27,566 nt of DNA from contig DMYD01000032.1 of NCBI GenBank assembly GCA_003483745.1, forward strand, positions 73,696 through 101,261, read 5' to 3'. This DNA is from Roseburia sp. (lineage in GTDB: Bacteria > Bacillota > Clostridia > Lachnospirales > Lachnospiraceae). A model generated the notes under the pieces. It was not told the origin of the DNA and did no database searches. It saw only the letters and a list, made by a program, of their open reading frames with translations. Position numbers and translations under genes: made by a program. Of the stretch, positions 15,953 to 23,282 are shown piece after piece; the first letter of the stretch is position 1; every line of letters starts with the position of its first letter.

Positions 15953-16200
15953 CTGTCAGGGTGCGGCAGGGGGCTTGCCGGGTTGTTCCGTTGTGCGAGG
16001 ATAAGAATATCTAAGTATGCCTGCGGGGTGGGTTGGGAGCCGGACGTGACCGTGATCAACGAGCCGTCCATGGCTCGATTGATCACTTGTTCTGCCATCC
16101 GTGGCAGAACATCACTGTGGATCGGAGACAGGCATACTAAGATATTCTAATCCTCTTCCAAAGTCACAAACCCGGCAAGCCCCCTGCCGCCCCCTGACAG
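15953..16200 (+). ncRNA. Structured palindromic element, copy A (unknown RNA or mobile palindrome)
   Basis: Gene-free stretch 15795-16638. Copy A folds as one long hairpin. The outer stem 15953-15984 pairs with 16169-16200 at 31 of 32 positions. An asymmetric internal loop follows (15985-15996 GTTCCGTTGTGC; 16156-16168 TTCCAAAGTCACA). The inner stem 15997-16023 pairs with 16129-16155 at 25 of 27 positions, with two A-A mismatches. At the top are two hairpins, 16052-16086 and 16089-16110, with loops GTCCAT and ATCCGT, flanked by single strands 16024-16051 and 16111-16128. Copy B has the same plan with different stem sequences. The strand shown is arbitrary. I cannot assign it to a known RNA family, and it has no protein-coding character. 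Confidence 0.75.
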
Positions 16201-16278
16201 ACGCTACACTGTGGCGCGCCGGTGCACTGCGGGTTCTTTTGTTGGCTACAAAAGATTGGCACACTTTGTTCCACAAAG
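16201..16278. other. Linker between the two palindromes, with two small hairpins
   Basis: The linker holds CTTTTGT/ACAAAAG (16236-16254) and CACTTTGT/ACAAAGTG (16262-16280, slightly overlapping copy B). Bases 16210-16233 are G+C-rich. No gene is visible. Confidence 0.5.
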
Positions 16279-16556
16279 TGGCGCCCCTCGATGCCGCGGG
16301 CGGGCTGTGCAAAGAGCTGACCTTTTTGAGACTCTGGCAGGGAATTAGCAATTCTTAGTGTGTCTGTCGAACCGCAGTGGTGCTCTGCCACGGAAGGCAG
16401 AGCAAGTTCTGATGAGCCATGGATGGCTCATTCAGAACGCCCACGTCCGGCATCCAACTCACCCCGTCAGACACACTTAGAATTACTTATTCCCGAACAA
16501 CGGAACAAAAAGCGTCAGAGCTTTGCACAGCCTACCCACGGCCCCCAGGCTCGCCA
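16279..16556 (-). ncRNA. Structured palindromic element, copy B (inverted relative to copy A)
   Basis: Read on the minus strand, copy B repeats copy A's plan. The inner stem is 27 positions long (16468-16494 with 16340-16366), with mismatches at the same two places plus one more. Internal-loop strands GTTCCGTTGTTC and TGCCAGAGTCTCA match copy A at 11 of 12 and 10 of 13. The top hairpins (16406-16438 and 16382-16403) have loops ATCCAT and TTCCGT. The outer stem differs completely from copy A in sequence but still pairs: CTTTGCACAGCC (16521-16532) with 16303-16314, GTCAG with CTGAC, CAAAAA with TTTTTG, and a weaker distal part (16279-16302 with 16533-16556). Different sequences keeping the same pairing supports selection on structure. 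Confidence 0.72.
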
Positions 16557-16638
16557 TTTCCCCAAAAAAGTTCACCTACCCCACACAAATGAATCCCATT
16601 ACACCGAAAACCACCCACGAAAGGAGTTCACATACACA

Positions 16639-18963
16639 ATGAAAGCCCATAAAACAATCACCTACGAATACAAAAACGCCCCAATCCCAGGCGGCGGGTA
16701 CGTTACCGGTCTGTTGTACCATCCAAAACAGCCCGGCATCCTCTACGCCAGAACGGATATTGGCGGTGTTTACCGGTATGAATACGAAAAAAAACGTTGG
16801 AAAAGCCTTATTGACAGTGTAAGCATGGAGGACATTTCAGAAACATTTCCGATCGCATGCGCACTGGATGAAAAGAAACCGGAACGCCTGTACATTATGA
16901 GTGGTATTAACGGACAGGGCTATGGAAAATTTTCAATTTCAGAGGATTATGGAGAGACATTTATCCATAAAAGAATTCCGGTGACCGTTCATGGCAATCT
17001 GTGTGGAAGAGGAACCGGATACCGTCTGGTGGTAGATAAGAATGATGAAAATATACTTTATTTTGCCAGTCAGTTAGATGGGTTATGGAAAACCACAGAC
17101 AGGGGAGATACCTGGGAGAGATTTCCTTTGGAGGAAAATTATATGACCTGTGTCTGGGTGTCAGACGATTCAAAGACGATCGTTGCAGGAACCGCAGGAT
17201 ATACGACAAGGGAAAGTGATACGCTGCGCGGCCACAGCCTGTATGTTTCTTATGATGCAGGGCAGACATTTGAAAAACTGATGCAGCCGGAAAATGTCAT
17301 GATCAGTGACAGCAAAATGAACGGTCTTGTCGCATCACGCTACGATTATGATGGAACTTACCTTTATGTGACGATGAATGTAACCGGAAGATGGAACTAT
17401 GTGGTTGATCTTGGATACAGCTGCGATTCCGGAGATGTGATCGGTGGAAAGGTATTACGATATTATTTTTCAGATGGAAAAATTGCAGGGTATGATGATA
17501 TCACGCCGGATGTGAACGGCGCTCTGACAAGAGAATTTTTAAATTATGGTTTTGGCGGGATTTCCTCCTGCAGAATGATGTCTGGACTTCTGGTGTGTGC
17601 GACGCTTTGCCGGGAAAAAGAGAGTGATGAGATCGTATATCTTTCCAAAGATTATGGCAGCAGTTGGAGTGTGAGTCTCTGCGGACTGGAAAAGGGGGAT
17701 TTATATTTCAATACCTCCTACATGAAACCGGAATATAACGGAAATCATTGTCTGCTGCACTGGATGAGTGATATTAAGGTCAATCCGTTTGATCCAAATG
17801 AGTTATGGTTTAATTCGGGAACCGGCGTTTTTATGACGGATGCACTGCTCAGTGAGCATCCGCGCTATCATGATGCATGTACAGGGATTGAGGAGACGGT
17901 ACATCTGAATGTATATGCACCGGTTGATGGGGAAGTACAGCTTGTGGATATCGTCGGAGACCTCGGTGGATTTGCTTTCCGGAATCTTGATGAACCATGT
18001 AAAAATTCTTTTGATGACAGCGACGGCAACCGTTACATTACCTGTATCAACGCAGATATTTCCGATACAGACAGTAACCTCGGCATTGTGACAGCAAGGG
18101 GAAACTGGAAAGGAAAAACCAAAGGCGGTCTGGTGCGCACCTGTGATAATTTTAAAACATTTGAACGGATCGGCATGCCGTTTGGCATCAATGCAGAGGT
18201 TGACAAAAAATTACACGAGATCGAAAATCCGAATGTCAATGCCGGATGGGTGGCAATGTCACCGGACGGCGTTAATATCGTCTGGTCGGTAGCGGATGGG
18301 ATAAGGCTTCCGGTGGAACTGGTACTTGTCAGCAACGACGGTGGGGACAATTTTCAAAAAGCAAGGGTATTTGATCTGAAAGGACGGTCTGTTGAAACAG
18401 GATATCTGAAAGTATTTTCCGACCGCAGCAGTAAAGATTTATTTTACGGTTTTGGTGGAACTTCCGAAATGTATGTGAGCAGGGATGGAGGAAGAAACTT
18501 TTATCAGAAACAGCCGCAAGAAACATTTCCAATTTGTGATTTTGGCTATATTGATACTGCAAACAAGACAGAAGTGCGCGGTGAGGGAGGAAAGACCGGC
18601 ATATTTTATCTGGCACTGGGTGATGCAGGACTCTATAAATTCTGCTATGACACCAAAACAGAAGAAACTCATGTGAAACGCCTGACAGACGAGGGGGATG
18701 CATGTTACCGCATGGGACTCGGTGTGATCGGTGAGGACAGTGATTATCTGACAGAGGAAAAAGCAATTTATTTCTGTGGCCGTCTTGATGGGGAATATGG
18801 TTTTTACCGCACGCTCGACGAAGGAAAGTCATACGAACGGCTGAATCAGAATAACCAGATGTACGGCGAAATCAACAGTATGGATGGAGATAAAAGAAAG
18901 TTTGGCAGATTTTTCCTTGCGACCGGATCACGCGGTGTTTTGTACGGCGAGATGAAACGTTAG
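16639..18963 (+). CDS. GH74-family xyloglucanase-like protein, no signal peptide
   Basis: A 774-residue beta-propeller protein of the GH74 type, which cleaves the glucan backbone of xyloglucan. The N-terminus PIPGGGYVTGLLYHPKQPG then LYARTDIGGVYRY is the GH74 signature, with Asp40 as a predicted catalytic residue; the second is Asp441 in IVGDLGGF. BNR/Asp-box repeats are spread along it: SEDYGETF, TTDRGDTW, SYDAGQTF, SKDYGSSW, SNDGGDNF, SRDGGRNF and TLDEGKSY. No signal peptide or anchor is seen, so it probably acts inside the cell on imported oligosaccharides. ATG 16639 is preceded by AAGGAG at 16621-16626 (12-base spacing, rather long). The open frame extends back into palindrome copy B, but that part is not protein-like. 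GH31 follows after 117 nt. Confidence 0.88.
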   Translation: MKAHKTITYEYKNAPIPGGGYVTGLLYHPKQPGILYARTDIGGVYRYEYEKKRWKSLIDSVSMEDISETFPIACALDEKKPERLYIMSGINGQGYGKFSISEDYGETFIHKRIPVTVHGNLCGRGTGYRLVVDKNDENILYFASQLDGLWKTTDRGDTWERFPLEENYMTCVWVSDDSKTIVAGTAGYTTRESDTLRGHSLYVSYDAGQTFEKLMQPENVMISDSKMNGLVASRYDYDGTYLYVTMNVTGRWNYVVDLGYSCDSGDVIGGKVLRYYFSDGKIAGYDDITPDVNGALTREFLNYGFGGISSCRMMSGLLVCATLCREKESDEIVYLSKDYGSSWSVSLCGLEKGDLYFNTSYMKPEYNGNHCLLHWMSDIKVNPFDPNELWFNSGTGVFMTDALLSEHPRYHDACTGIEETVHLNVYAPVDGEVQLVDIVGDLGGFAFRNLDEPCKNSFDDSDGNRYITCINADISDTDSNLGIVTARGNWKGKTKGGLVRTCDNFKTFERIGMPFGINAEVDKKLHEIENPNVNAGWVAMSPDGVNIVWSVADGIRLPVELVLVSNDGGDNFQKARVFDLKGRSVETGYLKVFSDRSSKDLFYGFGGTSEMYVSRDGGRNFYQKQPQETFPICDFGYIDTANKTEVRGEGGKTGIFYLALGDAGLYKFCYDTKTEETHVKRLTDEGDACYRMGLGVIGEDSDYLTEEKAIYFCGRLDGEYGFYRTLDEGKSYERLNQNNQMYGEINSMDGDKRKFGRFFLATGSRGVLYGEMKR

Positions 18964-19080
18964 AACTGGAAAATATAGCAGGAAGAAAAATAAATTGCTG
19001 GAGAGAACAATTTGTTTACCGGGGTTTTCAGGATTCAAGGCAAATGAAAGAAAATATTCATATAAGAAAGGAAAAAGCAG

Positions 19081-21150
19081 ATGAGAGTTTACGAAGAAAA
19101 TAACAGGCTTGTAATTGCAGATGGAACATCGACATTATGGTTAGAGCCATGGGGAGAAAATTCTTTCCGTGTGCGCATGACAAAAGAGGCACGGATGGAT
19201 GCGCAGGACTGGGCACTGACTGAGGAGGTAAAAAAATGTCCGCTTCAGGTTACGTGTAAGGAAATAGATACGACAGATCCGTGGTACAAAGGCGAGGAGT
19301 TTGCAAAATATCATCAGACCGGAAAAGTTTACACCGTTAAAAATGGAAAAATCACGGCGGTGATCTCCCCGGAGGGATGGATCAGCTATTATAATCAGAA
19401 AGGAGAACTTCTGACCGAAGAGTACTGGAGAAACAGAAACCGGATCAACCGTTACTGTGTGCCGCTGCGTATTGACGCGAGAGAGTTAAAACCGATTCCG
19501 GGCAGTACAGATTACGAACTGACCATGCGCTTTGAGGCATTTGATGATGAAAAAATATTTGGTATGGGACAGTATCAGGAGAAAAATCTGAATAAAAAAG
19601 GTGCGATGTTAGAATTGGCGCACAGAAACAGTCAGGCAAGCGTACCGTTTATGGTTTCAAGCAGAGGCTATGGATTTTTCTGGAACAACCCGGCAATCGG
19701 AACAGCAGTTTTTGGTGCCAACAAGACAGAGTGGTACGCAAAAAGCACGAAGAAACTGGACTATTTCATCACGGCAGGAGACACTCCGTTTGAAATCGAG
19801 GAACAGTATTCAGCGGCAACCGGAAGAACACCGATGATGCCGGAATATGGTATGGGATACTGGCAGTGCAAGCTGCGTTACCGCAACCAGAATGAAATCC
19901 TTGCAGTTGCAAGGGAACATAAAAAGCGTGGACTTCCAATGGATGCGATCGTCATCGACTTTTTCCACTGGACAATGCAGGGGGAATTTAAATTTGAGCC
20001 GAGAGACTGGCCAGATCCGAAAGCGATGGTGGATGAATTAAAGAGCATGGGAATCGAGACGGTTGTCTCTGTCTGGCCGACGGTGGACGAGCGCAGTGAA
20101 AATTACGGCGAGATGAATGACCGGGGATATCTTGTCACCCCGGACCGTGGACTTTCCTATCATATGAGCTGGATGGGGAATACGGTATTTTACGATGCAA
20201 CCAATCCGGGTGCGCAGAAGTTTGTATGGGAAAAGTGTAAGGAAAATTACTATAAAAACGGAATCCGCTGTTTCTGGTTAGATGAGGCGGAACCGGAGTA
20301 TGGACCGTATGATTTTGACAATTACCGTTATTATGAGGGACCGGCACTGCAGTGCAGCAACGTTTATCCGGTTGGCTATGCAAAAGGATTTTATGATGGA
20401 CTGAAAGCGGAGGGAGAAAAAGATATCATGAGTCTGGTGCGCTGTGCATGGGCGGGCAGCCAGAAATATGGTGTACTTACCTGGTCCGGTGATGTGTATT
20501 CATCTTTCCGCTCTATGAGAGAGCAGCTGCAGGCAGGGCTTAATATGTGCGTGGCTGGTATTCCGTGGTGGACTTCGGATATTGGAGGATTCCTTGGCGG
20601 GGATATCAAAGATCCGGCATTTAAGGAGCTTTTGGTGCGTTGGTTTGCCTGGGGGGCATTCTGTCCGGTATTCCGTATGCATGGAGAGCGTTCTCCGTGG
20701 TATGAAAGAGAGCAGGAGTTTATCGATGGGGTGCGTCAGCTGACATCCGGTCAGGATAATGAAGTGTGGAGCTTTGGAGAGGATAATTATGAGATCCTGA
20801 AAAAATATCTGTTTATCCGTGAACGTCTGCGCCCATACATCCGCAGTTGTATGGAACAGGCAAGCAAGACAGGAGCACCGGTGATGCGTCCACTGTTCTT
20901 TGATTTCCCGGAAGATAAGGAAAGCTGGAACGTGGAAGATGCATATATGTTTGGCCCGGATCTTTTAGTGGCGCCTGTTATGGAAGCAGGGGCAACAGAG
21001 CGCAGAGTTTGTCTGCCGTCAGGAACGAAATGGACGGATGCCTATACGAAAAAGGTATATGAGGGCGGAAATTATGTGACAGTACCGGCACCGATCGATG
21101 TGATTCCGGTATTTATGAGAGAAGGAACCTCTTACGCGATCTATGAATAA
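19081..21150 (+). CDS. GH31 glycoside hydrolase, probable alpha-xylosidase
   Basis: A 689-residue GH31 enzyme. An N-terminal beta-sandwich (1 to about 240) leads into the (beta/alpha)8 barrel: MPEYGMGYWQCKLRYRNQ, PMDAIVIDFFHW, then the nucleophile Asp401 in CFWLDEAEPEYG and the acid/base Asp471 in LTWSGDVYSSF. WTSDIGGF and FRMHGERSPW follow, then the C-terminal domain. The WLDEAEPE form and the GH74 neighbour favour alpha-xylosidase, which removes xylose from the non-reducing end of xyloglucan oligosaccharides; alpha-glucosidase is the alternative. There is no signal peptide, so it is cytoplasmic. AAAGGA is eight bases before ATG 19081. A strong terminator follows. No dedicated transporter, beta-glucosidase or regulator lies next to the pair in this window. 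Confidence 0.9.
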   Translation: MRVYEENNRLVIADGTSTLWLEPWGENSFRVRMTKEARMDAQDWALTEEVKKCPLQVTCKEIDTTDPWYKGEEFAKYHQTGKVYTVKNGKITAVISPEGWISYYNQKGELLTEEYWRNRNRINRYCVPLRIDARELKPIPGSTDYELTMRFEAFDDEKIFGMGQYQEKNLNKKGAMLELAHRNSQASVPFMVSSRGYGFFWNNPAIGTAVFGANKTEWYAKSTKKLDYFITAGDTPFEIEEQYSAATGRTPMMPEYGMGYWQCKLRYRNQNEILAVAREHKKRGLPMDAIVIDFFHWTMQGEFKFEPRDWPDPKAMVDELKSMGIETVVSVWPTVDERSENYGEMNDRGYLVTPDRGLSYHMSWMGNTVFYDATNPGAQKFVWEKCKENYYKNGIRCFWLDEAEPEYGPYDFDNYRYYEGPALQCSNVYPVGYAKGFYDGLKAEGEKDIMSLVRCAWAGSQKYGVLTWSGDVYSSFRSMREQLQAGLNMCVAGIPWWTSDIGGFLGGDIKDPAFKELLVRWFAWGAFCPVFRMHGERSPWYEREQEFIDGVRQLTSGQDNEVWSFGEDNYEILKKYLFIRERLRPYIRSCMEQASKTGAPVMRPLFFDFPEDKESWNVEDAYMFGPDLLVAPVMEAGATERRVCLPSGTKWTDAYTKKVYEGGNYVTVPAPIDVIPVFMREGTSYAIYE

Positions 21151-21170
21151 AATTCCTATGAATTAAAAAA

Positions 21171-21210
21171 ATCCCCCATGCAGTGTTTGCAGCCACTGCA
21201 TGGGGATTTT
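21171..21210 (+). terminator. Strong intrinsic terminator of the GH74-GH31 transcript
   Basis: ATCCCCCATGCAGTG (21171-21185) pairs with CACTGCATGGGGAT (21194-21207) with one bulged C, followed by T4. A run of A before it could serve the other strand. This begins the 318-nt gene-free stretch 21151-21468. Confidence 0.9.
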
Positions 21211-21236
21211 CATATTAAGAAGGGGGTTTTGTCATA

Positions 21237-21272
21237 TTGACGATAGTAACCCAACTGTTAAATATTTAACAG
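21237..21272. promoter_or_regulatory. Rex-like operator, possibly over an upstream lepA promoter
   Basis: CTGTTAAATATTTAACAG (21255-21272) is a perfect 18-bp palindrome. It contains TGTTAA-N4-TTAACA, the core of the site bound by the NADH-sensing repressor Rex in Clostridia (TTGTTAA-N4-TTAACAA). A TTGACG at 21237-21242 lies 16 bp before TAAATA inside the dyad, so it may cover a -10 region. There is no gene between it and lepA. A second possible half-site TTGTTAAT lies near 21340. Both the operator and the promoter assignment are inferences. Confidence 0.45.
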
Positions 21273-21383
21273 CAAATTCATTATGCACCCAAAAGTACTA
21301 AAAATCCAGTGAACATATTGTGAATTTTTGTATTTTTATTGTTAATAAATGTAAGAGAACCATGAAAGTGGATTGCGGATGAC

Positions 21384-21413
21384 TTGACGATTCCTTTATT
21401 TTTCCCGTATAAT
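21384..21413 (+). promoter_or_regulatory. Promoter of lepA-hemW
   Basis: TTGACG (21384-21389) and TATAAT (21408-21413) are separated by 18 bp, and transcription would begin about 50 nt before lepA. Confidence 0.8.
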
Positions 21414-21468
21414 AAAAGAGTGTGGGCATATGCCCGGCAGATTTTTTTATACAGAAATGGAGAAGAAC

Positions 21469-23280
21469 ATGTCAATAGATCAGAGCAAAATCAGAAATTT
21501 TTGTATTATAGCACATATCGATCACGGTAAATCAACACTTGCCGATCGTATCATAGAACGTACAGGAACTTTGACCAGCCGCGAGATGCAGGCGCAGGTT
21601 CTTGATAATATGGACTTAGAGCGTGAGCGTGGTATTACGATCAAGTCACAGGCGGTTCGTATCATTTATAAGGCAAATGATGGAGAAGAGTATATTTTTA
21701 ACCTGATCGACACACCAGGGCACGTCGATTTTAACTATGAGGTATCACGAAGTCTTGCAGCCTGCGACGGTGCAATCCTGGTTGTAGATGCCGCACAGGG
21801 AGTGGAGGCGCAGACATTAGCAAATGTATATCTTGCGTTGGATCATGACCTTGACGTAATGCCGGTCATCAATAAGATCGATCTCCCGAGTGCGCAGCCG
21901 GATGAAGTGGTAAAAGAGATTGAGGATGTGATCGGGATTGAGGCGGAGGATGCACCGCGTATTTCTGCTAAGACCGGATTAAATATCGATCAGGTCTTAG
22001 AGCAGATCGTGACAAAGATTCCGGCGCCGACCGGAGATAAGGATGCACCGCTTCAGGCACTGATTTTTGATGCACTTTACGATTCCTATAAGGGAGTTAT
22101 CGTTTTCTGCCGTATCAAAGAGGGAACGGTAAAAGTGGGAGATACCATCCGCATGATGGCGACCGGTGCGCAGTCAGAGGTCACAGAGATCGGATATTTT
22201 GGTGCCGGACAGTTTATTCCGTGTGATGAGCTTGCAGCGGGAATGGTAGGGTATATCTGTGCAAGTATCAAAAATGTCCGCGATACCCGTGTCGGTGATA
22301 CGGTGACAAATGCAGACCGTCCGTGCAGCGAGCCGCTTCCGGGTTACAAGAAAGTTAATCCGATGGTGTACTGCGGTATGTATCCGGCTGACAGCGCAAA
22401 ATATCCGGATCTTAGAGATGCATTGGAAAAGTTACAGATCAACGATGCATCCCTGCAGTATGAACCGGAAACATCATTAGCACTTGGATTTGGTTTCCGT
22501 TGTGGATTTTTAGGATTGCTTCATTTAGAGATCATTCAGGAGCGGTTAGAGCGTGAGTTCAATCTGGATCTTGTGACAACGGCTCCGGGTGTTATTTATA
22601 AAGTGCACAAGACAAACGGAGAGGTCATGGATCTGACAAACCCGTCGAACCTTCCTGATCCATCCGAGATTGAATACATGGAGGAGCCTGTCGTATCGGC
22701 AGAGATCATGGTGACCAGCGAGTATGTCGGTGCGATCATGAAATTGTGTCAGGAGCGCCGTGGTGTTTATTTAAGCATGGAATATTTAGAGGAAACACGT
22801 GCACTGATCAAATATGATCTGCCGTTAAATGAGATCATTTACGATTTCTTTGATGCGTTAAAGTCGCGTTCGAGAGGTTATGCGTCCTTCGATTATGAAT
22901 TAAAAGGATATGAGCGTTCCGAGCTGGTAAAACTTGATATTCTGATCAACAAGGAACAGGTGGATGCCCTTTCCTTTATCGTATTTAAAGACAGTGCGTA
23001 TGAGCGTGGAAGAAAGATGTGTGAGAAGTTAAAGGAAGAGATCCCAAGACATTTATTTGAAATCCCAATCCAGGCGGCTGTCGGCGGTAAAGTCATCGCG
23101 AGAGAGACCGTCAAAGCGATGCGCAAGGATGTTCTTGCCAAATGTTACGGTGGTGATATTTCCCGAAAGAAGAAGCTGTTAGAGAAACAGAAAGAAGGAA
23201 AGAAACGTATGCGTCAGGTCGGAAATGTCGAGATTCCGCAGGAAGCATTTATGAGTGTTTTAAAACTGGATGAGGATTAA
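21469..23280 (+). CDS. lepA: Elongation factor 4 (translational GTPase LepA)
   Basis: A 603-residue ribosome-associated GTPase involved in translation fidelity and ribosome assembly. The G domain shows AHIDHGKST (15-23), GITIKSQ, DTPGHVDF from Asp81 and NKID (135-138). Then come the beta-barrel, EF-G-like domains III and V (FGFRCGFLGLLHLEI is a LepA hallmark), and the unique C-terminal domain ending in AKCYGGDISRKKKLLEKQKEGKKRMR. ATG 21469 is six bases after GGAG; an in-frame ATG at 21430 lacks a site. hemW starts two bases after the stop, so the pair is translationally coupled, an arrangement common in Firmicutes. The usual next genes hrcA-grpE-dnaK are not here. Confidence 0.98.
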   Translation: MSIDQSKIRNFCIIAHIDHGKSTLADRIIERTGTLTSREMQAQVLDNMDLERERGITIKSQAVRIIYKANDGEEYIFNLIDTPGHVDFNYEVSRSLAACDGAILVVDAAQGVEAQTLANVYLALDHDLDVMPVINKIDLPSAQPDEVVKEIEDVIGIEAEDAPRISAKTGLNIDQVLEQIVTKIPAPTGDKDAPLQALIFDALYDSYKGVIVFCRIKEGTVKVGDTIRMMATGAQSEVTEIGYFGAGQFIPCDELAAGMVGYICASIKNVRDTRVGDTVTNADRPCSEPLPGYKKVNPMVYCGMYPADSAKYPDLRDALEKLQINDASLQYEPETSLALGFGFRCGFLGLLHLEIIQERLEREFNLDLVTTAPGVIYKVHKTNGEVMDLTNPSNLPDPSEIEYMEEPVVSAEIMVTSEYVGAIMKLCQERRGVYLSMEYLEETRALIKYDLPLNEIIYDFFDALKSRSRGYASFDYELKGYERSELVKLDILINKEQVDALSFIVFKDSAYERGRKMCEKLKEEIPRHLFEIPIQAAVGGKVIARETVKAMRKDVLAKCYGGDISRKKKLLEKQKEGKKRMRQVGNVEIPQEAFMSVLKLDED

Positions 23281-23282
23281 AT

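Noticed and set aside
15862..16391. Several frames of 75-85 codons on both strands within the palindromic region
   Set aside because: They arise from the G+C-rich palindromes being open on both strands; none has a ribosome binding site and homologous copies give unrelated proteins.
15953..16556. A CRISPR array or an insertion sequence with terminal inverted repeats
   Set aside because: There are only two diverged copies, inverted relative to each other, with no spacers, transposase frame or target-site duplication seen.
16360..16638. An N-terminal extension of about 93 codons on the GH74 protein
   Set aside because: It translates palindrome copy B, is not protein-like, lacks a ribosome binding site and precedes the exact GH74 N-terminal signature.
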